DNA from: Rhizophagus sp. LPA8_4_AMF
Lineage: Eukaryota; Glomeromycota; Glomeromycetes; Glomerales; Glomeraceae
DNA length: 41,910 nt
Assembly: GCA_021464525.1 (NCBI GenBank)
Contig: JADRCO010000231.1
Span: forward strand, 1-41,910
Reading direction: 5' to 3'
In this document: positions 12,332 through 23,795 of the stretch, in pieces
Layout of the letters: each line of letters begins with the position of its first letter
Position numbering within the stretch: position 1 is the first letter of the stretch
Position numbers and translations under genes: made by a program
Notes under the pieces: model-generated
What the model saw: the letters and a program-made list of their open reading frames with translations, nothing else
The model's database searches: none
Told to the model about the DNA's origin: nothing

Positions 12332-13305
12332 TAAATCATTCTATTGTTTTGAATTCAAAGAATTGCACGTAGTTGGTTGAATGTATTTTCAATATTTTAT
12401 TCATGTAATTATTTTATTTTATATAGCTTTTTGTATTAAAATTATGTAACTGCAAATATATATATACAATTTTTTAGGAATAAAATATATAATGTGTTTA
12501 TTGTTTATATTAAATATATTTTACTATCTAAAAAAAATTTATAAATACAAGTACATTTGTCTCTTTTTTGGTCTTTTGAAAAGGAAAAAAATATATATAT
12601 ATAAAAATTACAAATAAATAAAATATGTACTGTGCTAAAAAGCTATTATTGGAGTGCCCAAATTGTTTTTTACTGTATAATAAAACTATGCAATTGAGCG
12701 AATTTCTCGAATAAAATAATAAAATATATTTTTTAATTTATTTAATTTATTACAAAAAAAAATTTTTTTTTTTGGTTATGAACAATAAAAAATATGTATA
12801 TATATATATATTATGTTATGTGTATATATAATTGATAAAATGATTTCATAAAATGCCTAAATGATGAATTTCCCAAATTTTTTACATTTCAACATATTGA
12901 AATAAATAGTTTTTTTTTTTAAAAAAAAAAAAGGAGAGGAAGATGTGAAATAAATGAATTAAAATTAAGATTTTGAATATAAGGAGAAAAAGGGGATATC
13001 ATTTTTTTTTCTTTTGTTGAATAATATTATAAGAAATAAACACCAAAAAAGGAAATAATAAAAAATTTAGGAACTCTTGAATTACCATTGCTCATTTCAG
13101 GCGATCATTATCTTATTCTATTAGTCCAAACATATATTATTCACTATTAGATAACCACCATCTCTGAGTTTTTCTTAAAGTCTTTGGGTTAACTTTCTTT
13201 TCATTTCTTACAGCTTATAAACAATTATTATAATATCCTAAATAACATATTCCCTATAAAAAAAAAATATATATACATATATTATATATGTATATTTTTT
13301 TGTTT
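12332..13305. other. Convergent AT-rich spacer
   Basis: Lies between the 3' ends of malate synthase and CDC24. It contains T/A homopolymer blocks (T11A12 at 12910-12932), (TA)n runs near 12790-12830 and 13266-13295, and an ATAAATA-like context expected of 3' untranslated regions. No coding pattern was seen. Confidence 0.6.
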
Positions 13306-16300
13306 TTAGCTAACATAAAGATTAACAAAATTTCCTCCAGCAGCTAGCCTGCCTTCAAAAGCCATTAAAACATCTTCATCGGAATTAATTGTGATATGAT
13401 CACCATCTTCATCTTGATACTTAATACGCAGAGGAATACTTTCGTCGCGTTGAGTAGTACATAAACGTATCTTTCGTTCAACACGATCACATAATTCTTT
13501 ATATTCAATGTTTTGAGGAACAACAATTACAAAAATATCTTCAGCGTAATTTACTTTGATTTTCATTGTAGTTGAAAAGCTAGACCTCGAATATTGATTA
13601 CCATTTGCTAAACCATTAGGCGGTGATGACAAACCATTACCTGTATTTGATGTTTGTGATGAAGTACTTGATCCACTATGTCGTTGATGTGTTTCAGATG
13701 ATTGAATTCCATTATTTCTTTGGATATTGTCATTAGTAGGAAGTGAATCCAAATCTTCCCATTGTGTTTCTTTAATTGATTGAATATTCGGACTACTCGC
13801 CGACCGTAAACGATTATAATTAGATGCTGATGTTTGTTGTAATGCTGGTGAAGATCCATTATTGATTTGATAGGTTTGACCAGTAGTCGCACGTTGCGGT
13901 GGTTGAACTTCTACGTAATCATCATCATTTCCCATCATGAATCTGGTAATTGTATCTGTAAGAGGCTCGATACTTTGTCTTTGCCATGTACCCATTAAGT
14001 TAGAATGACTAGCACTACTACGGACAGATTGAGCTGGAGAAACTGGATAAGATGGCGGAGGAGAATTGGGAAAATAGCTTGCATTTTCTCCTTGATGTAT
14101 ATTAGGAGTTCCATTACGCGATAAGGATGATACATTAGTAAGAGATCGATGTTGAGGTGGGACGCTAGGGACACTTGGTGGTAATGGAGGAGACCAGTTA
14201 TAAGGTGGTGGGGCATCTTCAGTTCGTGGTCTATTTCTTCCATTATAGCCAGTTTTAGGATATTGTCCATAAGGCAATGATCGACTTTTGATTTTATTAT
14301 CTTCCCAATCGTCTTCCAATTCTTCTTCATAATCATCCTCATCCTCATCCTCATCAATAAACGATGCTGCATCGTCGTCGCGACGAGAATATACGTCAAG
14401 ATTCTGTAAAGATGCCAATTGAGTATTAGAAACCTGAGTACGTTTAGTAACAGGTTTCACCGACTCATCTTTATGTCGGCTTTTGAAATCCGCGAGCAGT
14501 TTTTCTAATGTGGATTGCCATTGATTAAGTTGTTCTTCATTACGACACTTAAGTGAGAAAGATTCCATTTCTGTATCTCCTCTCCAAAATACTTTCAAAG
14601 ACCATACTGATGAAAAAAAAATGTTAATAATTTTAACCATAAACATTTTTCATATTTAAACAAATTAATGTGACTTACATCCAGCCCGACTATTGTTTAC
14701 AACAGCCGTTATATTATGTATAAAAATTCTTCCTTTAAGTTGTAAACTGGCTCTTTTTTGCTTTCTGTTAGAACTTTTAATCAGTGGACTAGGTTTGCTT
14801 TGAGGTTTTTTAGTATTAGTCTCTTTACAACAAAGCAGGATTTTTTCAAATAAATACACATGATATTCTCGCTCAGAATCTTCCTTTGACATAATAAACA
14901 CATCTTCGAGTAATAAGTTGCCAAATTGGGCAATTTTATGCCCCTTCCAGTCTTCAACTCTACGTTCTAGATCTTTAACAACAGCTTCATTTTCTTGTTT
15001 TCGTCGTGTTTCATTAACACGGTCAGCCACACGTTTAATAGCTTTAAGACCTCGTTCAATTTCATCATAATAAGGGGTTTCATCCTTATCAGAATATTTT
15101 AATAATTCCTAGAATTGATCATGTACAAATTTATAAATAAATTTTATATAGCAAAATTATTCTTAATATACTTATATGATCATCATTTACCTGTAATAAT
15201 AATGGATATTTACAAATGCGCTGAATGGGCTTAATTAATAATGATGGTAATACGTACGTTGGTTCAACTATGTTAGCCAATTTCTAAATTGATAAAAGAA
15301 ATTCATTAAATAAATATTAAAAAAAAATTATTTTTAAAAAAAAAAGAAATAATGAAACCTGAAATACAATTTATACCTGTAAATTGGGTGTTTCTTGAAT
15401 GACTAATTCTGACGCAGACTGATAATTTGCACAGAACGGTTCGTATACGGCAAAGTTTTCTTCCTAAATATGATTATTATTATGACAAAATTTACTATTT
15501 AGTATTAAAATTGAAAAATAAAAAAAAAACAAATCACTTTAATTCTAATAGCTAATGGACAACCATTTGCACAAAAAGATTTCCAAATCTTTGTTCTGCT
15601 GGTGGTTGACTGGCAATGGCTTCTACACCGATAAGGAAACGACGTTGAAAATCTACAAGTTGGTTAAGGTTTGCGAAAAGCAAATGAATAGTATCCGCGC
15701 TAACAATTTCTTGAATTTGAAGTTCACGTGCAAAATGCTAGAAAAAATTATTTTTTTTTTAATATAAATATGAATAAATTGTTTTAATATGCTAAATTAT
15801 TTTACCTGTAAAATTTCCATATCTTGCACATATTTTCTTTCAGTTTCCAATAATTCATGCACAACCTTAGCACGATTATCAGTGGGTTTCATGGGATCTG
15901 AGTTTCGTAAAAGTTGTCTGCGAGACAAATCGAGCAAACCTTTTTCTTCAATTTTGTCAGTAACAAGTTTGACCGTGTCAATTACCTAAAAAAATTCATA
16001 GTCACATAGATTTAGAGAACAGTTAAGCTATAATAATAATTATAACCATAAATTATAACCATAAGCGTAAAAACTATACCCTCAAATAATAAATAAAATT
16101 AATGACATACTTTGACGAAGCCATTCGTATCATCCTGATACAACTGTGAAATTGTAAACATTTGTCCTGGTTCTAACTTCAATTCTTCCCGACAGCCCAT
16201 CAAAAAATGAAATACATTCTTTTGTCTGGTTTTGATTTCACTAGTACCGGGTTTTGTTTCCTCTATTATCGCTTCTTTTTGAGGTTTTAAAGCATTGAAA

Positions 16301-16647
16301 AGTACGCAGAGTGGATGTCCTAAACGAAAGGTTTGCCATAAGAGAGTAACAGGATCATTACGAATTATATTATTCGGACCATTTTCTGTAGTGGGAGTAC
16401 CCACTATTGAAGAATTATTTGGCATATTGTTCTGTCCTTGGATCAAATATTTTTCAAACCCTTCCACACAATAAAGTCGTTCTAATAAATCTAAACATAA
16501 CGGATACAATGATTGTGATGCCTGTGCAGGTCGATTGAGAGCATTTGAACTCGTTGGATTTGGTGATTCTATTGAAGAAATGGAAAGACTGCCGAAACTG
16601 GGAATGGTTCCTAAACTTGGTGTACGTTTAAGTCCGCTTTTATTCAT
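13306..16647 (-). CDS. CDC24: Rho guanine-nucleotide exchange factor CDC24 (DH-PH-PB1)
   Basis: Activates Cdc42 for polarity and hyphal growth. Seven exons are inferred: 16647-16111, 15985-15806, 15737-15564 (or ending at 15573), 15463-15377, 15283-15191, 15108-14679 and 14606-13306. They encode about 933 aa. Order: a Ser-rich N-terminus, a CDC24 calponin-homology-like domain (residues about 45-180, LYPLCLDLLERLYCVEGFEKYL), the DH domain (about 200-400, ERKYVQDMEILQ and LLIKPIQRICKYPLLLQELL), the PH domain (about 420-560) and a Pro/Ser/acidic linker with DEDEDEDDYEEELEDD. A C-terminal PB1 domain (last ~80 residues, MKIKVNYAEDIFVIVV, DEDGDHITINSDEDVLMAF) has the acidic OPCA-type motif that binds Bem1-type scaffolds. 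The third exon donor is non-standard (GTTGTC or GTGCAA) and that junction is the weakest. All domains look intact. Confidence 0.93.
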
Positions 16648-18074
16648 ATTTAATTTGAAGTTTCGTGATCAAAATTTTTCGTTTTTTAATGAGCAAGGTT
16701 AAATGTATTTTTTTGTTGAGTAGGCCGTGTAAATAATAGGTTTTATTACTTGTCCTAAATATTGCTAAAATTTTGTTTATTCCTAAAGTTTTTAACCTTT
16801 TTGGGAGTAACTAAGTTGAACAATGATGACGATGATGGTAGTGTGGAAGTCGTCTCGCCAGCGAGCGTTATTTAAATTCCTTGGACGTGGTCTTGAAAAA
16901 AAATTAAATTTTTTTTTGTCGGATAATATAAACCTTAAATTATTTTAATTCAAATAATCAGTATCTATATTTTATTTAAAGTGTTAGGAAATAGAATGTT
17001 TGGTAACAATGTAAACGTTGCGCAGCAAAATTTTCAAGGGTTCAAATTGCCAAATTATTAGTTGGAATTTTTCAGGGGTTAAAATTTTAATGTATTAACA
17101 TTTCCCTTTTCGTAGCATAATGTAGCCCAAATTTTTAACAATCCTGGTAGCCGCGACAGGAGGTACTTAAGATATTGTACGTATTGTACAATATAAAGAA
17201 TATAATGCTTTTTATATTTATAATATAATGTTGCTATATTAATATAATTAAAACTTCACAATACAATTATAAAAATTAAAAAATCAAAAATTATTCTTCT
17301 TACTAATTAGAATACAATTTATATAATTTATATATACTAATAAATTCTAATTTATAAATTACTAATATATATATTTATACATTTATACAATTGAAATGAT
17401 TGAAATGAAATTCTTCAAATTTAATTTTAGTAGCATTAAAAAATACTTGATTTATAAATTTAAGATATAAAAAAATATATTTTAAAGAATATAATGTATT
17501 TAATCAAGATTAAAATTAATATATATAATAAATTTTAGAAGTTATAGCAGTATTTAAGAGAAGTTATGAATTATATATTAAATCACATAAAAATAAGAAT
17601 ATGAATGAAAACTTTCATATTTATGAAAAAAAAATTTCAATTGGATTATAAGTAAAGAATTATATAATAAAATTAATTTTATAATGAAATCTGATAATAA
17701 TAAAGAAGTTGGATTCTAATACTATTAAAATTGATGATGATAAGAGGATGCTAAAATTGATGCTAAACTTAATGCTATTTACAAAAAATTGGCAATGTAC
17801 AGCGATTGTTGTATTAATATTCTACAAATAAAATTCTCTCAAATTTATATTGTGAAGAAGCAAATCAGGTGGTACCAATATAAAACAACTGCCATCTCAA
17901 ACAAATGAACTAAATATAATGCAAAAACATTCTTTTATTTAATAAACATGTTTATTCTTTAGTGAAAGATACATCACTACAAAAAAAATTCATACACAAT
18001 AAGCAGCAGTTAAATTCATAAATTCGCTATAAATATCTCTATTAGATAAGCAATTTTCACATAACTTATGTAAT
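16648..18074. other. Spacer between CDC24 promoter and TerD gene 3' end
   Basis: The first ~250 bp is the CDC24 upstream region and includes a palindrome CTCGCCAGCGAG (16854-16865). A further inverted repeat, ATATTGTAC GTATT GTACAATAT, lies at 17172-17194. From 17200 to 17900 the DNA is extremely AT-rich, with scattered, stop-broken coding-like triplets around 17690-17900 that match no family I recognise. No gene is called. Confidence 0.5.
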
Positions 18075-19409
18075 CTACCCAAATAAAGAACATTGACCAA
18101 TACTATATTCAATTGGGTCATAATCTTCGGCATTACCCCTACTTAATTTACCAACCTGAATGACCTGCCACATTCCTTGTCCAACTCTTGATACACAACA
18201 CATAATGACAGCTTGAGAATCAGCAGCTTGTTCTAATTGATAAGAGCATAAGGGTTTATCAGGTTGAGTTTCATCTATCAACTTAAAACTAGGAGTTTTA
18301 AAATGACCGATAGTAGGGGATTTAAACGAACTCAAAACGAAATATAATTGGGTTACTTCAGCTGGTAATTGATCTAATTTCGCTGTGATACGTTGGTGAC
18401 CTCTTTTATTTGCATTATCCATCAAATCGCCTGAATGTTTCATATGTGGAAATGATGGATAAAATACTGATGCATAATCATATTTTCTAAAAAATACTTC
18501 ACTAAAATAATAAACCAAAATTAATTCAAGAGAGAGTTCATTTAATTTTCTTTTTTAAAAAAAAAGGTGTAATATTTACCCCACGTAAAGTAAACAACTT
18601 CCATCCAAATAATCTTGAGTTCCATTTGCGGGATAACCCCAAAATAAATCAAAGGTTAAATTCTTAATGGATTCTGCACGTGTAATATTATAAAGTACAA
18701 CAATCAATTGAATATGACTTCCTGGTCCAATATTGAGATCCTGTAATGTATTAGGCACACCTCCAGCTTTTCGATCCTGAAATATATAATGAAATGAATT
18801 TAAATTAATTGAATTAACCAATTTGCATCTCACATCAAATAAATAATTACCTGCAATTCAGCACCATTATAAATTAATTTTTGTTTACCTTCATCAACAT
18901 TTAATTTTTTTCTAATTTCTTGTCTTAATACAGGAATATTTTTAATTTGATTGTATTGAAAAGTACACTTTTGCCCATTTAATAATACAACATAAATTTC
19001 TCCCTTAATATTTCCATCCGCTGCATTAACATTTTGTGTTGGTTTTACTTTTCCAATGCTATCTACATCAATTTTAAATGGTGCCTTATCCCATGCTAAT
19101 GATAATAACTTTAATTCCTCTGTGGATATTTTCTCTGGACATTCGGGACATTTACGAGATTTTTGATTATTTGTATTTGTTAAATCTAAGTTTTTCACCA
19201 AACACTATTTATTATTATTGTATTATTTGGAGGAAATAATTAAGTTATTAGTAGGAAAGAAAGAATTGTGTTTTAGGAAATAAAAATTAAATATAAATCT
19301 TGAGACTTACTCTTAGACAATAAGAAGGAATATGATTACAACGTTCTGTAACCGTCGTTGGTGGAAATTCTTTAGAGAGTTTATCACCTTTGCACTGAGA
19401 ACACTTCAT
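18075..19409 (-). CDS. RING + ubiquitin-like + TerD domain protein (paralogue A)
   Basis: Four exons are inferred: 19409-19311, 19204-18851, 18776-18580 and 18501-18075. They encode 358 aa. Residues 3-55 form a RING-type zinc finger: CSQC, then CNH, then CLRC formed across the first intron, then CPEC. Residues about 101-180 look like ubiquitin: GEIYVVLLNG, KQKLIYNGAELQD, TLQDLNIGPGSHIQLIV. Residues about 190-358 match TerD: LTFDLFWGY, DYLDGSCLLY (acidic calcium-ligand region), MKHSGDLMDN, a predicted strand LPAEVTQLYFVLSS, IGHFKTPSFKLID and W at the usual late position. TerD proteins bind calcium and belong to bacterial tellurite and stress modules. The RING suggests E3 ligase activity, and the internal Ubl lacks a terminal GG so is unlikely to be conjugated. 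Function in fungi is unknown to me. It is divergently paired with a paralogue 346 bp away. Confidence 0.85.
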
Positions 19410-19755
19410 ATTAAAGCAGTTCGATTTTGTAAATGTGTAATAGGTAAAATAAACGGAAATTCCTATTGATATGCTGATGATATTCGTAACAATAAAATAA
19501 GGTATCGTGTCACGATAGATTTTACTTCAACATCCGAATGAACCCTATTTATAAGGCTAAAATCCTTTTTTTTTGAAAAGCATATTTTATGACACAAAAT
19601 ACCGAAATTGACCATTTATTGCTTTATTAAATAACCTGATTTAGTAGGCTATAAAAAGATTCCCAGCCTGGGTTTTTTCGTAAATGAACTCCTTTGAACG
19701 CGGCTTCTAATTTTCAAAAAAACTAAATATTTTTATTATTATCTTTTCAAAAATT
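19410..19755. promoter_or_regulatory. Shared bidirectional promoter of the TerD pair
   Basis: 346 bp between the two start codons. A TATAAATA box faces the minus-strand gene (19546-19553, about 137 bp from its ATG). A TATAAAAAG box faces the plus-strand gene (19660-19668, about 90 bp from its ATG). Two palindromes stand out: TATCGTG-T-CACGATA at 19503-19517 and CCCAGCCTGGG at 19672-19682. TATA boxes facing each gene are typical of inducible genes. Joint induction is inference. Confidence 0.5.
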
Positions 19756-21105
19756 ATGAAGTGTTCAAATTGTAAAATTGATAAATTATCACGAGAATTT
19801 CCAGCTGATACTATTAGTCAAAAGTGCAACCATATTTCTAGTTTTTGTTTAAAGGTAAGTTTGATTTGTTTTAACCTTTGAGCATAATTCATACTAAAGT
19901 CTAATCTTTTTCTTCATTTTTGGATCAAAAGTGTGTAATAAACCATATAAATGCTAAGACAGGAAACAAACCAACTATAGTAAAACAATGTCCAGAATGT
20001 AAAACGAATCTTGATGCAAAAGAAATTAAGGATTTAAATGTAGCATGGGAAAAAGCATCATTTAGAATTGATGTAGATAATATTTCACAATCACATTCAC
20101 AAATAAATCCAGCACGAAATGGTGAAGTTGATGGACATGGTAATGCTACTACAGGAGACTTTTATGTAGTATTATTGAATGGTACAAAATTGAAATTTAG
20201 GCTAGAAAATATTAGAAGCGTTGGAGCTCTAAAAGAAGCTATTAAAGCTCAAACAAAAGTTGAACCTAATAAACAAAAATTAATTCATAAAGGCGTTGAG
20301 TTACAAGTAAGTTTGGAAGTTTCTTAAATATTTTAAAAATCAAATTTCTAAGAATTCCCCCTTATTATATTCTAGACTTATACAAATCAAGGAAGAATTC
20401 AAAATCAATTATCAGAATACAACATAGTAGCAGAAAGTCATATACAACTTATTGTATTATTATACTCTATATCGAAAGAATTATCCATTAATGCTTTAAC
20501 TTTCGATTTATTTTGGGGTTATCCTTCAAGTGGATGTGATTATTTAGATGGTACTTGTATGCTTTATACGGGTACAGGAAATAATGCTGGTCAACTTTGG
20601 CGTCGTTTCGATTATCAATCAACAAGTTTCCATGATATTCCTAATATGGCACATTCTGGTGATGTTATGGATCACAACAACAGAAGAGGTATGTATATTT
20701 TATTTTATTTATGTTTTTTTTTTCATTTTATTTTTTTTTTTTAAAAAAAAAACTTATTCTCGATCCTTAGGACATCATCGTATAACAGCAAATTTAGCAT
20801 CATTACCACAAACTGTAACAAAATTATATTTTATTTTAAGTTCATGGAATGCACCAAATATAGGCCATTTTCCAAACCCATCATTTAAAATGTTTGATCC
20901 TTCAAAACCTGATGTGCAATTATGTTCTTATACTATACAATCTGCTGCTTCTTCACAAGCTGTTATAATGTGTGTTGCTGCAAAAAATGGGTATGATGGT
21001 AATTGGAATGTATTTGAAATTGGTAAATTGTCTGCCGGTAATGCAAAAAATTATGCTCCAATTGAAACAACTATCGGTAATATGGATCAATTTTTTGGAA
21101 TTTAA
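19756..21105 (+). CDS. RING + ubiquitin-like + TerD domain protein (paralogue B)
   Basis: Four exons are inferred: 19756-19854, 19932-20306, 20376-20688 and 20771-21105. They encode 373 aa. Exon 1 is exactly 99 bp, as in paralogue A, and carries CSNC and CNH of the RING. CLKC spans the first intron and CPEC lies at about residues 53-56. The ubiquitin-like domain (about 108-187) has GDFYVVLLNG and KQKLIHKGVELQ. The TerD domain (about 197-373) has LTFDLFWGY, DYLDGTCMLYTG, MAHSGDVMDHNNRRG, LYFILSS, NIGHFPNPSFKMFD and GNWNVFEIGKLSAGNA. Compared with A, it has an extra intron after NRRG and lacks A's intron after CLLYVG, so the introns changed after or around the duplication. The role is unknown; a calcium-responsive or stress-linked ubiquitin ligase is a hypothesis. 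Confidence 0.85.
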
Positions 21106-21539
21106 TTTGAAGGGAAAGAACTTTATAAGGAAACTTATTTTGTTAACGTGTTTTAATTAAGCATAATCATAAATAAAGTGAGAATACATTTATATTCAAT
21201 TGTAAGTTAGCCAATGACTAAAAGTACAGTTTACATTCAGCTGAAGAATTAACTATTCTTCGATATAAAATTCGCCGAAATATACATTAACTGATTACGT
21301 ACAATGGAGCGAAAAACTAGATCTTGTGTTACAATTCTTACGTGTTAATGTAGATCTTACCATTTGTCATCATCATAATTTATCCAATCATGAATTAAAT
21401 TATCACCCCTAAAATGTTAATTAGAAAAGTAAACAAACTTTTTGGGGTTTGATCATATTCGATTTTCTTTTTTTTTTTTTTAAAAAAAAAAAATAGTAAT
21501 TCTACCGAAAATATCTATTTTATACTTGTTGTAATAAAA
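21106..21539. other. Short spacer before the phosphatase gene
   Basis: 434 bp of paralogue B 3' region and PP6 promoter. It ends in a T13A12 block (21469-21493) about 47 bp before the phosphatase ATG. No coding signal was seen. Confidence 0.5.
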
Positions 21540-23040
21540 ATGACCGGACCAGATGAATGGTTAGCTACTATACGGAAATGCCAGTATTTGCCCGAATCCG
21601 ATATGAAAAAACTGTGTGAAATGGTAAGTTTAGTAATTTCCTACTTTCTATTCTCTTCTTTATACTTAACGACTTTCTTATTAATAGGTTAAAGAATTGT
21701 TAATGGAGGAATCAAATATACAACCCGTACATACACCTGTAACGGTATGCGGAGATATTCATGGACAGTTTTACGATTTATTAGAATTGTTTCATGTTGG
21801 AGGAGAAATTCCCGATACTCATTATATATTTATGGTGAAAATATAATAGTAATTGAACCTTCTTGATGCAAATTTTTGGATAATAATTTTTTTTTTTAAA
21901 AAAAAAAAAAATTTTTAGGGTGACTTTGTAGACAGAGGTTATTATAGTTTAGAAACATTTACTTTATTGATGGTATTGAAAGCAAGGTTTTGTGTAATAA
22001 TATTTTAATCGAACAATTTATTGATTAGTTGTTAGTTTCTAAATAATTTTTTTTATATATGCACAGATATCCAGACAAAATTACACTTTTGAGAGGTAAT
22101 CATGAAAGTAGACAAATCACACAAGTGTATGGATTTTATGGTAAGTCATTTACAAAGAATAATACATATTAATTCTTGTTATTTTTGAAATTATATCGAT
22201 ATAACCTTTTCTCCAAAAAAAAAAAAAAAATTCAAAAGATGAGTGTCAATCAAAATACGGAAATCCAAATGTTTGGAAATATTGTTGTCAAGTGTTTGAT
22301 TATTTAACATTAGCAGCTGTAAGTTTATTTTATAAATTATGCTATATTATTTTATTACTTTTTTTTTTATTTTGTTTTTGTTAAACTAAATAATATCTCA
22401 TTTTATTTATAATTTTAGATTGTAGATGGTCGTGTTTTATGTGTTCATGGTGGATTATCACCCGAAGTTAGGACACTAGACCAAATAAGAACGATACCTA
22501 GAGCTCAAGAAATTCCTCATGAGGGTGCTTTTTGTGGTATGAATGTAATTATAAACAACGATATATAAAAAAATTTTAACAAAATTTTTATTTTAGATTT
22601 GATGTGGTCTGATCCCGAAGATATTGAAACATGGGCTGTAAGTCCTAGAGGTGCTGGTTGGTTATTTGGAGCTAAAGTAACGAACGAGGTAGAGACATGA
22701 GCTAAATATTATATTTTGAAACCATATTGTTTAAATTTATTAATAATTTATTTTTTTTTAAAAAAAAATCAATTAGTTTAATCATGTCAATGCTCTAAGT
22801 TTAATAGCTAGAGCACATCAATTAGTACAAGAAGGATATAAATATATGTTTCCTGATGATAATTTAGTAACAGTATGGTCTGCACCAAATTATTGTTATA
22901 GATGTGGCAATGTAGCGTCAATTATGCAAATTAATGAAAATTTACAAATTGATGAGAGTAGTTTTAAAATTTTTAATGCTGTACCTGACCAAGAAAGATC
23001 TATTCCTGCTAGAGCTGGTGTTGGACAATACTTTTTATAA
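21540..23040 (+). CDS. SIT4: PP6-type serine/threonine phosphatase catalytic subunit
   Basis: Metal-dependent phosphatase of the PP2A-like group, orthologous to yeast Sit4 and human PPP6C, acting in cell-cycle and nutrient signalling with SAPS-type subunits. Eight exons are inferred: 21540-21623, 21688-21834, 21919-21986, 22067-22140, 22239-22318, 22419-22536, 22597-22688 and 22777-23040. They encode 308 aa (human 305). Catalytic motifs are all present: [36 protein letters not shown] and RAHQLV. PP6 rather than PP2A/PP4 identity is suggested by [31 protein letters not shown] and TLDQIRTI. The C-terminal YFL ends in the leucine methylated in this family. Several introns carry a T-tract followed by an A-tract near the 3' splice site. 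Confidence 0.96.
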
Positions 23041-23047
23041 ATTGATA

Positions 23048-23295
23048 AAATGGTATAATTGGGAAAAGATGCCGGATAATCGTTAAAAAAATAGGAGACA
23101 ATGATATAATTTGGGAAAGAAGCCGGATAATCGTTAAAATAGGAGACAATGATATAATTTGGAAAAGAAGTTGGAAAATCGTTAAAAATAGGAGACAATG
23201 ATATAATTAGGAAAGAAGCTGGATAATCGTTAAAAATACGAGACAATGATATAATTTGGAAAGGAAGGCGGATAACAATTAAAAATAGGAGATGG
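23048..23295. repeat. Minisatellite, ~48-51 bp unit, five copies
   Basis: Direct tandem repeats begin a few bases after the phosphatase stop. Each unit contains GGATAATCGTTAAAAATAGG and AGACAATGATATAATTTGG with small changes. Unit starts are at about 23074, 23125, 23173, 23221 and 23270, giving periods of 51, 48, 48 and 49 bp. The array probably lies in the 3' untranslated region. On the opposite strand the units keep an open frame, which I regard as a by-product. Confidence 0.85.
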
Positions 23296-23795
23296 AAGGA
23301 GAAAAAAGTAATTATATACATAATATAACAAAAATCATTGTATATGTAATAAGTGAACAAGTTATCAAGTTTAAACTTATAATATATATAATTTTTAAAT
23401 TAGTTAATTTTCTCTCTCTTTCTCTTTTCTTTTCTTTTTTTAATTTCAAAACAAAATAGAAAAAATTTAATTTTGAAAAAAAAATAAAAATAATAATTTT
23501 AATTTTTTTTTATTATTAATTTATTAATTAATAAATGAAAAAATAATAATATACAGAATTGCATATAAACAGAATCAATTATATATAATGTATATGGCAA
23601 AAAACAATTATATAAAATATACTAAAAAAAAGCAAATAATACAATGATATCAATTAAATCTTAATAATTTATTTAACTTTCATAATTTTCATTTTATTAT
23701 TATTCTGGATCAAATAAATATGAATATTATATATTTTTTTTGGAACCTAGTCATTAAACAAGATAAATAATTTTCGCAATATCATTTTTTAAGCT
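23296..23795. other. AT-rich convergent spacer
   Basis: 500 bp between the minisatellite and the stop of the downstream minus-strand gene. It shows a pyrimidine-rich run near 23411-23440 and extreme AT content. No gene or structured element was recognised. Confidence 0.5.

Noticed and set aside
13608-14399. Two minus-strand frames inside CDC24
   Set aside because: They overlap the CDC24 last exon in other frames and lack any family resemblance.
17690-17900. Coding-like triplets in the spacer left of the TerD pair
   Set aside because: Interrupted by stops and matching no family by eye; too weak to call a pseudogene.
22896-23360. 154-codon minus-strand frame with 16-residue repeats (FNDYPASFPNY type)
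   Set aside because: It runs over the phosphatase last exon and the 48-bp-period minisatellite. A repeat length divisible by three keeps a frame open by chance. No start context or family match.
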